From positions 124,001 through 188,000 of the forward strand of contig DAOUFE010000031.1 of the NCBI GenBank assembly GCA_034430215.1: DNA of 64,000 nucleotides. Reading direction: 5' to 3'. The notes below the pieces were generated by a model. It was given only the letters and a program-made list of their open reading frames with translations. It was not told where the DNA came from and ran no database searches. This DNA comes from UBA4782 sp034430215 (GTDB taxonomy: Bacteria; Chloroflexota; Anaerolineae; Anaerolineales; Anaerolineaceae). This document shows positions 7,626-15,962 of the stretch, one piece after another; within the stretch, counting starts at the first letter, position 1; every line of letters begins with the position of its first letter. A program made the translations under genes and the position numbers.

Positions 7626-9294
7626 TGGTGGCGATACTCGTTAACTGATACTCCACCTGCACCCCTCCATTCTTCACCCACCAGACCTCATCTGCAAAGC
7701 GTTCAATGAAATAGCGGTCATGAACTACAGCCAGTACGGTACCCTTGAACTGGCTTAAGGCTGTCTCAAACTGCGTCCGGCTAGGAATATCCAGGTGGTT
7801 GATGGGTTCATCCAGTAGGAGAAAATTGCAACCCTCTGCGATTAATTTTGCCAGTAAAAGTCTCGCTTTCTGACCATAGCTGAGGTGTTTTACAAGTTTT
7901 GTGGGTTCATCCCCCAGGAATAAAAACGAGGACAGATAACTGCGTGCTTCAGTTTCATTGGGATATGCGAACATGATGGTATCCACAGCAGATGATATGG
8001 GATCCAGGCTGCTCTGGTCCTGTTCCATCATTCCCATTTTCACCGAACCACCCAGGGATATCTGCCCGGCAAGAGGGGGAATTTCTCCCGCGATAGTACG
8101 CAGTAAAGTGGTTTTCCCTGCTCCGTTCGGACCCGTTAAGATGATCCTTTTACCAGATTGAACCTGCAGCCTAAGATGCGATAAAAGCGGTGCATCAGCC
8201 TGATACCCTGCACTTACATCATCTAACTCTAAAACCGATTGACCCAGATGAGATATTTTACCGAATCCAAAACGCACTTTTGGCGCAAAGATTGGTCGTT
8301 CCACCCGCTCTTCGGATTCGAGATAATGCTCCAGTCGTTTCTCTCTTGCTTTGGCTTTCTTTGCGACCTTTTTCGCCATCGCCCGATGATAATCTTTCGC
8401 ACCTTTATTCTTCATTTCTTGTCCACCGATACGAATCGAACTGGCTTGCCGTTCGGTGTAAGCAGCTTGATTCTTGGCTGCAGCAATATCCTGCTTCATC
8501 CGACGAATACGCAGCCGCTGGTCATTGTATTCAGCGATTTGTTTCTCCTGCTCATTCTGGTGTGTCAACAGATAATCACTGTAATTGCCGACATATTCCT
8601 TCACCCGTTTCTGTTGTATATCCATTTCGAGAATACGGGTAACTGTATTATCCAGAAAAGTGCGGTCATGCGAGACGATGAGCACCCCGCTGGAAAGCCC
8701 TCGCAGCCATTTCTCCAGCCATTCCAGCATACTGATATCCAGATAGTTGGTGGGCTCATCCAGCAGCAAAATTTGTGGATCAGCTAACAGCACCAACGCC
8801 AGGGACAACCGGGTCTTTTGCCCACCACTCAAGTGGGCTGCTGGCATGGTTTGATCAAGGTTTGCCAAACCCAGCCCTGAGAGAATGGTTGCAACTCTTC
8901 CCGGGTCAGCATTCTCGATCTGTTGCAGCAGGCTGTCATACTCTTTGCTTAAGAACAGGTTGTGCGGATCCTTCACCAGCCTTGCAGAAAGCTCTGCCAG
9001 GCGAGTTTCCATCACCATGATCGACCCGATGGCTTTACCGATGATTTCAGCGATAGTAATGCCCTGTTCCGGTTCAAATCCTTGAGGGAGATATCCGATT
9101 CGCAGGTTAGATTCGCGATAAACGTTACCTGAGTCGGGTTGCTCCGCTCCTACCAGAATACGCAGCAGCGTGGTTTTCCCACAGCCATTAGCGCCAACCA
9201 GACCAATGCGGTCGCCAGGGTTGATTGAGAAGGTTACATTTTCAAAAAGTGTTTGAAGATCGTACGATTTACTTAAATGATGAGCGGTAAGCAT
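7618..9294 (-). CDS. ABC-F family ribosome-associated ATPase
   Basis: Two ABC cassettes lie in one chain with no membrane domain. The first has Walker A GANGCGKTT, signature LSGGQKTRL and LLLDEPTNYLD; the second has GPNGAGKTT, LSYGQKARL and LLLDEPINHLD. A long charged inter-domain linker (RIRRMKQDI...MAKKVAKKAKAREKRLEHYL) is typical of ABC-F proteins, which bind the ribosomal E site. Members include translation factors and ribosome-protection resistance proteins of the Lsa/Vga/OptrA type. The long linker and the hairpin-rich leader fit the latter, but this is not proven. GGAGG lies 5 nt before ATG at 9294. An in-frame start 12 nt upstream would bury that site. Confidence 0.9.
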   Translation of the reverse strand: MLTAHHLSKSYDLQTLFENVTFSINPGDRIGLVGANGCGKTTLLRILVGAEQPDSGNVYRESNLRIGYLPQGFEPEQGITIAEIIGKAIGSIMVMETRLAELSARLVKDPHNLFLSKEYDSLLQQIENADPGRVATILSGLGLANLDQTMPAAHLSGGQKTRLSLALVLLADPQILLLDEPTNYLDISMLEWLEKWLRGLSSGVLIVSHDRTFLDNTVTRILEMDIQQKRVKEYVGNYSDYLLTHQNEQEKQIAEYNDQRLRIRRMKQDIAAAKNQAAYTERQASSIRIGGQEMKNKGAKDYHRAMAKKVAKKAKAREKRLEHYLESEERVERPIFAPKVRFGFGKISHLGQSVLELDDVSAGYQADAPLLSHLRLQVQSGKRIILTGPNGAGKTTLLRTIAGEIPPLAGQISLGGSVKMGMMEQDQSSLDPISSAVDTIMFAYPNETEARSYLSSFLFLGDEPTKLVKHLSYGQKARLLLAKLIAEGCNFLLLDEPINHLDIPSRTQFETALSQFKGTVLAVVHDRYFIERFADEVWWVKNGGVQVEYQLTSIATIR

Positions 9295-9315
9295 ATCCGC
9301 CTCCAATGTTTGCTG

Positions 9316-9400
9316 GTTTTCTGCAGATGCAGAAAGTCAAACCCACCCGAAAAAGTGGCAATGCCCGCACAGGCACAAGTGCCTGAATAGGCTGGAGACA
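9316..9400 (-). promoter_or_regulatory. Hairpin-rich 5' leader of the ABC-F gene
   Basis: Upstream of the ABC-F start the leader can form two clear hairpins: TTTCTGC/GCAGAAA (9318-9324 with 9329-9335, 4-nt loop) close to the ribosome-binding site, and the near-palindrome CAGGCAC/GTGCCTG (9370-9385). Long structured leaders before ABC-F resistance genes often act as translation attenuators. No leader peptide was established here. Confidence 0.4.
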
Positions 9401-9520
9401 ATAGGTTTCTTACCGCTAGCGAATCACTGTTCTTACTCTTCCTTTATTGTACGATGGGTAAAGGATAACAAAGGGCTGCTGGATTGTCAAGAAAGGATAC
9501 ATATTGTTTTTCGAAATCTT

Positions 9521-10396
9521 TTATTGTGACGGTATTTCACCCTTCTTGTCAGCACGAGTGAGCAGGATCACTGCAGCCAGGATAAGCACACCCCCAACAA
9601 TCTTTGCCAGGGATAGATCTTCACCCAGCAACAATCCTGCCAGGATAACCGTCACGGCAGGTTCCAATGTAGAGACAGTAGAAGCGTTTGTAGGTCCGAT
9701 TCGTTCCATACCAGCCAGAAAAGTACCAATAGCAATAACGGTGCCGATCACAGCCACACCAAAAACAGCAAGCCAGCCACCCGTTGTAGTGGGAAAAACT
9801 ACTCCGCGCACTGCAGCGATACCCGAATACACCACCGCCGCAGAAAAGATAATGACAGTGGATGCAGGAAGCGCCTGTACTTTTTCCATGACTCTGGAGC
9901 CAGATACGATGTAAATCGAGTAGATCACTGCAGCACTGATCCCCAGGATGATGCCTCCAGCCTTCCCCTCTCCGCTAAAACCGATGGTCAGGGCTGAACC
10001 AGCCAGAGCCATGACCAGCGCGATGATCTTTGCCTTGTTGACTTTTTCATGGAGAAATATAAACGAAAGAACTGCAACCAGTATCGGGTACAGATACAAC
10101 AGCAGCGCCACCAGGCTGGCATCTGCCAGGGTAAGTGCAGTGAAATAGCATATCGATTGACCTACATACCCAACCCCGCCCATCAGCATAAGCTGGAAAA
10201 ACGTGCGGCTTTTAGGTAAGGGGATCTTTTTAATGATGAGAATGGCTGCCATGATGATTGTGGCAGTAGTGAACCGCAAGAACAACACGGTGATGGGATC
10301 GGTTCCTGATGCATACGCGGCGCGTGCCAAAATTGGCATAACCCCAAAAGAAACGGCTGAAACAATCGTAAGAATGAATCCACTAAGACGACGCAT
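9521..10396 (-). CDS. EamA/DMT family permease
   Basis: The 291-residue protein has ten hydrophobic segments arranged as two EamA repeats. The first begins LTIVSAVSFGVMPILARAAY. The second begins LGISAAVIYSIYIVSGSRVM and ends LEPAVTVILAGLLLGEDLSLAKIVGGVLILAAVILL, which is the characteristic end of the second repeat. Such carriers export amino acids or related metabolites; the substrate is unknown. It is a single gene on the minus strand, separated by 124 nt and a terminator from the upstream HD-GYP gene. Confidence 0.9.
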   Translation of the reverse strand: MRRLSGFILTIVSAVSFGVMPILARAAYASGTDPITVLFLRFTTATIIMAAILIIKKIPLPKSRTFFQLMLMGGVGYVGQSICYFTALTLADASLVALLLYLYPILVAVLSFIFLHEKVNKAKIIALVMALAGSALTIGFSGEGKAGGIILGISAAVIYSIYIVSGSRVMEKVQALPASTVIIFSAAVVYSGIAAVRGVVFPTTTGGWLAVFGVAVIGTVIAIGTFLAGMERIGPTNASTVSTLEPAVTVILAGLLLGEDLSLAKIVGGVLILAAVILLTRADKKGEIPSQ

Positions 10397-10456
10397 AGAA
10401 ATTAGAAGGGAAGATTATCCTGAAACCTTTTAATATTGCCCTTATTGTAAATGAAA

Positions 10457-10485
10457 ACACCCAACACCAAAATGGCATTGGGTGT
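10457..10485 (-). terminator. Intrinsic terminator after the HD-GYP gene
   Basis: An 8-bp inverted repeat ACACCCAA/TTGGGTGT (10457-10464 with 10478-10485) is followed by TTTTC on the minus strand. It lies 45 nt beyond the HD-GYP stop codon. Confidence 0.6.
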
Positions 10486-10530
10486 ATTTGCTCTAATTTT
10501 CTACGGGCGAATAAGCAAAGATGTGAGTGT

Positions 10531-11832
10531 TTAATTCAATTGTAGTTGTAGTCCAATTTGATAAGAATTGTAGTTTTGCAGGAATTCTTCTTCGTAAAAT
10601 GCTTTGATCTTTTCCTGGTTTGATTTCATGTTCCCTTCCAGGTCGTCGTAATTATCCAATAACACCGAAACAAAGTCCACATCCAGCCAGTTCTTTTTCG
10701 CCATATCCACCAATATTTCAATAACTTCGCTTTTTCGCATCGCATGGCGATAAGGTCTTTCCTCCGATAATGCGGTAAAGATATCCGAAATTGCCATGAC
10801 TCTCGCTTCTGAGGATAGGTTTCCATCATTCAGGTGAAAAGGATAGCCACTGCCATCCAGCCGTTCATGATGGAAGGCAACCCAATGAACAATGGGTTGA
10901 ATGCCATCAATCGAATTCAGGATATTGTAAGCGTGATAGGGGTGTTTCTTAACGACTTCAAATTCATCGCCTGTCAGCCTGTCCGGTTTATCCAAAATAC
11001 TCAATGGAATGGATAATTTTCCAATATCGTGAAGATTACCAGCAATCTCCATCATGGTGATGCTTTCATCCGTTAATAATAGCCGTTGCGACAGCATCAC
11101 AGCAGTTGCAGCAACCCCGGTAGAATGCGTGGAGGTAAAACGAGATCGCAGATCGATCACATCGCGGAACATTTCGGAAATGGTTCGCAGGGAGGATAAC
11201 TCAATAGAAATCTCCTTGCATGGGTGGCTGTGCAAGAGAATAGAATACAGACGGGGCGATACCAGATCAAGCCAGAAGGATTCTTTTGAGGCTAACAGCA
11301 GGAAGGGATCGATCAAATCCTTCTTAATGTGCATACCCGGAATATTCTTGACGATTTCAACGATCGCTTGCTTCTGGTAAAGAATGAATCGATCCTCTGC
11401 GATCATCCGATCCACCTCATCCGCGAGCATGATGATCTGCGAGCATAACCCCACCGAACTGTTTTGATCTCCATCCAGGAGCGCAAAATCCGTTGCGTGA
11501 TATTTGACGATCTTTGAAGCTTTTTCAAAAAGAGGTAGCCGGTTGATGAGTTTGGCGTAAAAATCACAGTGACCTTTAGGGTATATGGTCAGACCATGAT
11601 CATCAATTTCTTCTATCCCCATAACATTAAATGCGCCAATATCATGGAACAATGCAGCAATCAGCAGGTCGGTATTCTCTTCTTGAGATAATTCAATCAC
11701 TTTCCCAATCTCAGAAGCGATGTAAGCCGTCTTCAACTGGTGAAGCGTAAGCTTATGGTTATATAAGTCTAGGGCATCTGACAGGGAGAGCAGCAGGTTT
11801 AACAAATTAACACGAATAGCAGACTGGTACAA
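10531..11832 (-). CDS. HD-GYP phosphodiesterase-type protein with an N-terminal HD domain
   Basis: The 433-residue cytosolic protein has two HD-fold regions. The N-terminal one has HDIG at residues 63-66. The C-terminal one is a full HD-GYP domain with HDIGKLSIP at 268-276 and HHERLDGSGYP at 321-331, the signature of cyclic-di-GMP phosphodiesterases. It should lower c-di-GMP, opposing the GGDEF proteins encoded within 10 kb. The start is TTG at 11832, supported by GGAGGG 6 nt upstream; no ATG fits. The DNA upstream (11840-11960) is very AT-rich and probably holds the promoter. Confidence 0.88.
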   Translation of the reverse strand: MYQSAIRVNLLNLLLSLSDALDLYNHKLTLHQLKTAYIASEIGKVIELSQEENTDLLIAALFHDIGAFNVMGIEEIDDHGLTIYPKGHCDFYAKLINRLPLFEKASKIVKYHATDFALLDGDQNSSVGLCSQIIMLADEVDRMIAEDRFILYQKQAIVEIVKNIPGMHIKKDLIDPFLLLASKESFWLDLVSPRLYSILLHSHPCKEISIELSSLRTISEMFRDVIDLRSRFTSTHSTGVAATAVMLSQRLLLTDESITMMEIAGNLHDIGKLSIPLSILDKPDRLTGDEFEVVKKHPYHAYNILNSIDGIQPIVHWVAFHHERLDGSGYPFHLNDGNLSSEARVMAISDIFTALSEERPYRHAMRKSEVIEILVDMAKKNWLDVDFVSVLLDNYDDLEGNMKSNQEKIKAFYEEEFLQNYNSYQIGLQLQLN

Positions 11833-12071
11833 TGGTTCCCTCCAATGTTGAATGCTATATACCGGTAATTTGTATAACCAATATATTACCGAATAATAAT
11901 AATATTATTATAAAGGAAATAATAATTTTTTATACATTAAATATTTAACAAAATTGAAAAAACATGTCATTAATTGTAAATATAAAAAGCAGTCCACCAT
12001 TTGTTCCTGATCGATCTTGATGCAAGGGTTTTCGCCATGCGCGTCTGGATCTGGCACGATCACAAGCCCCC

Positions 12072-12100
12072 TTGCAGGGCATTCTGGGGTCTGTTATAAT
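12072..12100 (+). promoter_or_regulatory. Promoter of the tRNA-Val locus
   Basis: TTGCAG (12072-12077), a 17-nt spacer and a perfect TATAAT (12095-12100) predict transcription from about 12107, just before the first tRNA-like 5' half. All nested tRNA fragments would then lie on one transcript. Confidence 0.6.
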
Positions 12101-12112
12101 CTTTTTGCACAT

Positions 12113-12254
12113 AGGCGCGTAGCTTCTTAAGACCCCCTTGGGGGCTGTTGGTTAGAGCGCCCAGCAGTTTGATAGTTGAATATGGGCGCGTAGCTTCCAA
12201 AGACCCCTTTAGGGGCTGTTGGTTAGAGCGTCCAGCAGTTTGATAGTTGAATAT
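12113..12254 (+). repeat. Two 71-bp direct repeats containing broken 5' halves of tRNA-Val
   Basis: Copies start at 12113 and 12184, and the intact gene starts at 12255, so the period is exactly 71 bp. Each repeat has the acceptor 5' strand and D-arm of the tRNA (GGCGCGTAGCT ... GTTGGTTAGAGCG), but a hairpin of about 22 nt (CCCCC/GGGGG type) replaces the two bases CA in the D-loop. After GAGCG the tRNA sequence stops, and a 24-nt spacer leads into the next copy. Confidence 0.85.
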
Positions 12255-12329
<75 letters not shown>

Positions 12330-12335
12330 CTTGAA

Positions 12336-12364
12336 ACACCTTGCTTTTGCAGGGTGTTTTTCTT
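12336..12364 (+). terminator. Terminator directly after tRNA-Val
   Basis: ACACC-T-TGC/GCA-G-GGTGT stem with a TTTT loop, followed by TTTTTCTTCTT. Related hairpins follow both downstream 3' halves. Confidence 0.7.
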
Positions 12365-12370
12365 CTTAAG

Positions 12371-12440
12371 ACGGTTCACATCCGTGTCCCCTGCGGGGAG
12401 GCTTCGCACAGGTTCGTAGGTTCGAGCCCTATCGCGCCCA
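12371..12440 (+). repeat. Broken 3' half of tRNA-Val, copy 1
   Basis: It contains the anticodon arm (ACGGTTCACATCCGTG), a 23-nt hairpin insertion (TCCCC/GGGGA type) and then the exact variable region, T-arm and acceptor 3' strand ending CGCGCCCA. The matching 5' half lies upstream of the intact tRNA, at 12184. Confidence 0.85.
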
Positions 12441-12447
12441 CTCCAGA

Positions 12448-12480
12448 GACACCTTGTATTACACAGGGTGTCTTTCTTCT
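12448..12480 (+). terminator. Terminator after 3'-half copy 1
   Basis: GACACC (12448-12453) pairs with GGTGTC (12467-12472), followed by a T-rich tail. It is a diverged copy of the terminator after the intact tRNA. Confidence 0.55.
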
Positions 12481-12484
12481 TATC

Positions 12485-12555
12485 ACCGTTCACATCCGTG
12501 TCCCCTGACGGGGAGGCTTCGCACAGGTTCGTAGGTTCGAGCCCTATCGTGCCCA
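12485..12555 (+). repeat. Broken 3' half of tRNA-Val, copy 2
   Basis: It has the same organisation as copy 1, with a one-base-longer loop in the inserted hairpin (CCCCTGACGGGG) and an acceptor strand changed to CGTGCCC. Copy spacing is 111 and 115 bp, measured at the GGTTCGTAGG block. Confidence 0.83.
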
Positions 12556-12561
12556 CTTGAA

Positions 12562-12587
12562 ACACCTTGCTTTCGCATGGTGTTTTT
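12562..12587 (+). terminator. Terminator after 3'-half copy 2
   Basis: ACACC-T-TGC/GCA-T-GGTGT stem with TTTC loop and T run. The remaining stretch to 12710 shows no gene. Confidence 0.6.
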
Positions 12588-12710
12588 AATTCCCGCTCAT
12601 GTCCCTGGAAGGAGCAGCCAGCAAACATTAAACTTACCACCCTCACCTCAATCCTGTCCCGGGCAAGCTGGAGAGATTTACAAAGAAATCCAAAATTATT
12701 TCTTCAGTTG

Positions 12711-12739
12711 TTCAACATATTTTTCCTATAAGCTATACT
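12711..12739 (+). promoter_or_regulatory. Promoter of small gene A1
   Basis: TTCAAC, 17-nt spacer, TATACT. The A2 copy has the same layout (TTCTAC-N17-TATACT), and both are followed by an identical GGTATTTATCAATG start region. Confidence 0.5.
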
Positions 12740-12760
12740 CAATTTAGGGGGTATTTATCA

Positions 12761-12985
12761 ATGAATGAAGAAAATTCATTCGCCAATCTTCTCGAAGATA
12801 TATTACGGCTTATAGACATTGGTTCACGTAAGACTTATAACAAATCTTTCCAGGAATTAATCTCGCTTTCTTCGAAAGCCGGATTATCAATGGATAAAGA
12901 ATCGTTAGTAGCGTTATCGGTTGTAGGTGCGTTAGAAGAGCGAAAAGCCCTTGCCAAGGCAGCGGAAGAAAATCAATCGCACTGA
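12761..12985 (+). CDS. Small helical protein A1 of unknown function
   Basis: This 74-residue soluble, probably all-helical protein begins MNEENSFANL and ends AAEENQSH. It is a paralogue of the 77-residue protein encoded at 13516, sharing SFANL, the I-D-x-GSRK-x-(Y/F)-NKS-(F/Y)-QELI block, ALSV(V/I)GALE and the identical tail. The conservation of two copies at protein level, with matching promoters, supports a real gene. No family is recognised. It is convergent with the minus-strand gene B1, 65 bp away. Confidence 0.65.
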   Translation: MNEENSFANLLEDILRLIDIGSRKTYNKSFQELISLSSKAGLSMDKESLVALSVVGALEERKALAKAAEENQSH

Positions 12986-13050
12986 TTCAACTACCTGGTA
13001 AATTCCCTTTCGCTCAAATTATTTGTTATGCAACAGGGTTATGTTTGGTT

Positions 13051-13290
13051 TTAAGAAGCATCATCAGTCATGTCGCCTGGCTCTTCTGGATTTGGTACAT
13101 TCTCGGTTGGCTTCATCGATTTCTTCCGCGCTAAATCGTTTTCGTTCGCCTTCTTTTTCAGGTCTATTAAGTACTGAATCGATTCTTCCTCTGACATCTT
13201 CGAGAATCGTTCTATTGATTCCTTGTGGTTTTTTATATAGGCTTCGCAGTCTGTTGGATCCATCCCCGTTTCGTAATCACTCATGTTCAT
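13051..13290 (-). CDS. Small acidic protein B1 of unknown function
   Basis: This hydrophilic 79-residue protein has a helical, Lys/Glu-rich middle and an acidic, Pro-containing tail ending MTDDAS. The ATG at 13290 is only 3 nt from an AAAGGGG ribosome-binding site; the in-frame ATG at 13284 has better spacing (8 nt). Its 5' end overlaps the stop of the upstream gene C, suggesting a C-B operon. A second copy of its C-terminal part survives at 13815-13940. Function unknown. Confidence 0.6.
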   Translation of the reverse strand: MNMSDYETGMDPTDCEAYIKNHKESIERFSKMSEEESIQYLIDLKKKANENDLARKKSMKPTENVPNPEEPGDMTDDAS

Positions 13291-13483
13291 ATCCCCTTTC
13301 CAATTTATCCAGGCTAATTCGCTCTGGGTTTCTCATGATCATATCATTCAAGTTAAATTCTTCAACTATAGTATTGTACTCCATGAATAGACAGTCAACA
13401 TTCAACGGCTTTTTTGGATATATTCTGGAATACACCATTCTTTTCATGATTGAATATAAAGTTGTTCTACTATTCTCCCCCAT
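13277..13483 (-). CDS. Small protein C upstream of B1, unknown function
   Basis: This 68-residue frame contains PKKPLNVDCLFMEYNTIVEEFNLNDMIM and ends ERGYEHE, overlapping the start of B1. The ATG at 13483 lies very close to, or inside, the divergent A2 promoter, so a later start (M13, 13447, after TATATT and 5 nt) is possible. No homologue is recognised and only one copy exists. The overlap with B1 is the main support. Confidence 0.42.
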   Translation of the reverse strand: MGENSRTTLYSIMKRMVYSRIYPKKPLNVDCLFMEYNTIVEEFNLNDMIMRNPERISLDKLERGYEHE

Positions 13484-13493
13484 GTGCTATACT
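13465..13493 (+). promoter_or_regulatory. Promoter of small gene A2
   Basis: TTCTAC (13465-13470), 17-nt spacer, TATACT (13488-13493). It overlaps the 5' end of the divergent gene C. Confidence 0.5.
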
Positions 13494-13515
13494 TACCCAC
13501 AAGGGGTATTTATCA

Positions 13516-13749
13516 ATGAACGATGATAATTCGTTTGCCAATTTAAGCGATGCTCGTAAGGGTGTATTGGAGTACATAGACGTTGGATCTCGCAAGGTAT
13601 TTAACAAATCGTACCAGGAATTAATAGAGCTTTCAAAGAAATTAGGCGTCCCAATCTCGAATGATTGTGTATTTGCATTGTCAGTTATTGGGGCATTAGA
13701 ATTACGCAAAGCTGATATCAAGGCAGCGGAAGAAAATCAATCGCACTGA
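13516..13749 (+). CDS. Small helical protein A2, paralogue of A1
   Basis: The 77-residue product begins MNDDNSFANL and ends AAEENQSH like A1, with about half of the residues identical by eye. The start is set by alignment with A1: the same GGTATTTATCA precedes both ATGs. The DNA downstream of the stop also matches that after A1 (CCTGGYAAATTCCCTTTCGCTCAA), showing a segmental duplication with an offset of about 764 bp. Function unknown. Confidence 0.65.
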   Translation: MNDDNSFANLSDARKGVLEYIDVGSRKVFNKSYQELIELSKKLGVPISNDCVFALSVIGALELRKADIKAAEENQSH

Positions 13750-13814
13750 TTCACCTGCCTGGCAAATTCCCTTTCGCTCAATTAATTCGTTATATAACAG
13801 GGTTGTGTCTGGTT

Positions 13815-13940
13815 TTAAGAAGCATCATCCGCCTTCGCACTTTGTTCTTCTGAGTTTGACACATTCCCGGCTGGCCTCTTCGACTTCTCCAGCCGTAACC
13901 TGTCCTGTATCTCCTTTAGAACTTTTTCCTCACTCCCAAA
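13815..13940 (-). pseudogene. Truncated second copy of gene B
   Basis: The last 41 codons (SEEKVLKEIQDRL...KADDAS) align with the end of B1 (SEEESIQYLIDL...MTDDAS), including the KSxxP-x-NV(P/S)N-x-EE segment. Upstream similarity is lost, and the sequence runs into the Mop gene region. The frame stays open to 14057, but that extension has no counterpart in B1. Most likely a 5'-truncated remnant of the duplicated cassette. Confidence 0.5.
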
Positions 13941-14006
13941 TTCTCGAGGAACTTGCCTCCCATGATCGCTAAAGTAATAGTGTAGTGTTAGTTTTGGAGG
14001 TGAATG

Positions 14007-14219
14007 ATGAAGATCAGTGCACGCAACGTTCTTAAAGGTACGATAAAAGCCATTCATCCCGGTGCGGTCAAAGCCGAAGTGATCATATCACTGTCTTGTA
14101 GTGCAGAAGTAATTTCGGTCATCACTTTGAGCTCTGTAGATTCCCTGGGATTGACCGTTGGAAAACAGATTTATGCGGTTATCAAAGCATCCTATGTAAT
14201 GGTAGCCATAGACGAATGA
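14007..14219 (+). CDS. Molybdenum-pterin-binding (Mop/TOBE) protein
   Basis: The 70-residue protein MKISARNVLKGTIKAIHPGAVKAEVII...TLSSVDSLGLTVGKQIYAVIKASYVMVAIDE is a single Mop domain: a small beta-barrel that binds molybdate in oligomers and serves as molybdate store or buffer. The ARN(V/Q)LKGTI and K(A/S)S-x-VM-(V/I) motifs are diagnostic. Two adjacent ATGs exist at 14004 and 14007; the second has 6-nt spacing to GGAGG and is preferred. No molybdate transporter genes are nearby. Confidence 0.88.
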   Translation: MKISARNVLKGTIKAIHPGAVKAEVIISLSCSAEVISVITLSSVDSLGLTVGKQIYAVIKASYVMVAIDE

Positions 14220-14306
14220 TCGCTGTTCCCACGATTGAATAACAGAAAAATTTCATAACCGGTATTCGATCATGAAATAAGATTTGTTTTGTTTTGTAAG
14301 AAAATC

Positions 14307-15884
14307 TTACAGGGTCATTGCATCAACAGGTTCCATCTGCCAGACATGCACCTTGTTTCGCCCTGCTGCTTTCGAACGATAAAGAGCTTTGTCTGCCTGC
14401 TCAAGCAGCTGGTCAAGGCTGCATGGCTGCAAACCCGTGCAGGTGGCAACCCCCATACTCAATGTCACATGGATCTCGCCCTGCTCCGTCTGGATCGCAG
14501 TGGTTTCTGCCAGCTTTCGCAGCCTTTCAGTTGCCAGGGTGGCTTGTTCAATATCTGTTTCGGGTAGGAGCAACACAAATTCATCCCCGCCAAAGCGTCC
14601 TAGAATATCCAGTGTGCGGAGAGAATTGCGGATGGTATTGGTCACTTTTTGGATGACCACGTCTCCCACCAGATGCCCATAGGTATCATTGACCTGCTTG
14701 AAGTAATCCATATCCAGTAGAACCAATGAACAGGGCAGGTTTTCTTCCATGGTTCTGGCGACTTCTTTGGTTGCCATGCTGAAGAAATGCCGGCGATTGA
14801 ATAACCCCGTCAATGGGTCAAGCGTAGCCAGTTTGCGTACCTTTTCCAGCAGCACTTTTCTTTCGGTGATGTCGTGCATAGTCAGCAGCAATCCCACCAC
14901 CTGATTCTGCCGGCGCGTCAATTCGACTGTGCGAATTTCATAATACTTCAAGGTGCCATTCCGGTATTGTTCCACCTCACTGCGCAGGTACGCATTACCT
15001 TCGGGACAATTGAAATACCCAGGCCACGAAGAGAAGAAATCACCGATATCTTTCCCGATGATATGCCGCCGCGATAGACCAAGGATCCCCTGAGCGGCGG
15101 GGTTGATATCCACCACCTGCTCGCGCAGGTTGAGAACAACCACACCATCATCCATTTTATCGATCAAAGTCGAGCGGGCGATAGGCACAATATCAAATAA
15201 CTGGTATCTAAAAATCCCCACCGCAAAACACATTCCACTCAATGCGTACCCAATGGGAGTAAAATCTTTTTGCAGTTCGGGAATAAGATTGAGGAGAAAA
15301 ACCAGATTTGCAATGACCGGTAAAAATGCTCCCAGCACTAACCAGATAGACTGTTTGCGATATGCGCTGGGTGTTGCAATGAAGATTTTCAAAATGAAGT
15401 ATGCACTGCAAAGCAAAAGGATCAGAGTATAGATCATTTGAATCTGATAAACAATCCCGCCGGTTGCCTGTAATATCGAGAAACTACCAATCTCGGTAAC
15501 CCCAATTCCCTGCCAGATCAGGGCATGGCTTTCAGCAATCAGTGCAAGAATACTGGAAAGGCAGGGAAAAATACAGGCAAGCCAGGTCAGTCTGCGGGTA
15601 AGTGCATAAGTCTTCCCTGAATAATCCATGGCAAAAGCAAACCAGATGACCGGTATAAATGCCATCAGGATATAACTGATCTTCGCAAGGATAATTTTTA
15701 GAGTGGGAATTTGAATAAAAAGTTGCAGGGTATCAAAAATCAGGACACCTGCCGCAATAATGAAACACCAATAAAAGTAATTCACTCCAGAAGATTTCCG
15801 GACACGATAGGTATACAACGCCAGGGCGATTGACCCTGCGGCGGTTATCGTTGCGAACAAGACATAAACGATATATTGAAACAA
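14307..15884 (-). CDS. 7TM-PAS-GGDEF diguanylate cyclase
   Basis: An N-terminal membrane module of seven helices (FQYIVYVLFATITAAGSIALALYTYRVRK ... IFRYQLFDIVPIARSTLIDKMDDG) is the 7TM region found in many histidine kinases and cyclases. A PAS domain (GVVVLNLREQVVDINPAAQGILG ... MHDITERK) and a GGDEF domain follow. The GGDEF domain has DPLTGLFNRRHF, an intact FGGDEF active site at about residue 431-436 and an RTLD inhibitory I-site five residues before GGDEF. It should make cyclic di-GMP with product feedback. I prefer the TTG at 15884 (AGGAG 10 nt upstream); a GTG at 15914 extends the frame by 10 residues. Confidence 0.9.
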   Translation of the reverse strand: MFQYIVYVLFATITAAGSIALALYTYRVRKSSGVNYFYWCFIIAAGVLIFDTLQLFIQIPTLKIILAKISYILMAFIPVIWFAFAMDYSGKTYALTRRLTWLACIFPCLSSILALIAESHALIWQGIGVTEIGSFSILQATGGIVYQIQMIYTLILLLCSAYFILKIFIATPSAYRKQSIWLVLGAFLPVIANLVFLLNLIPELQKDFTPIGYALSGMCFAVGIFRYQLFDIVPIARSTLIDKMDDGVVVLNLREQVVDINPAAQGILGLSRRHIIGKDIGDFFSSWPGYFNCPEGNAYLRSEVEQYRNGTLKYYEIRTVELTRRQNQVVGLLLTMHDITERKVLLEKVRKLATLDPLTGLFNRRHFFSMATKEVARTMEENLPCSLVLLDMDYFKQVNDTYGHLVGDVVIQKVTNTIRNSLRTLDILGRFGGDEFVLLLPETDIEQATLATERLRKLAETTAIQTEQGEIHVTLSMGVATCTGLQPCSLDQLLEQADKALYRSKAAGRNKVHVWQMEPVDAMTL

Positions 15885-15962
15885 GTACCCACAGCTCCTA
15901 TCACATTTACCCACATTTGTGAAACTTAAGGGAATGCTGCGATGTGATTGTAGGTTATTCTA

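Noticed and set aside
13023..13526. Plus-strand 167-codon frame rich in Ser and Leu
   Set aside because: It is antisense to B1 and C, and its composition is typical of a shadow frame; the A2 promoter lies within it.
14250..14311. AT-rich inverted repeats after the 7TM-GGDEF gene
   Set aside because: Short AT stems (TTTCAT/ATGAAA and TGTAAGA/TCTTACA) without a T run in the right orientation; not convincing as a terminator.
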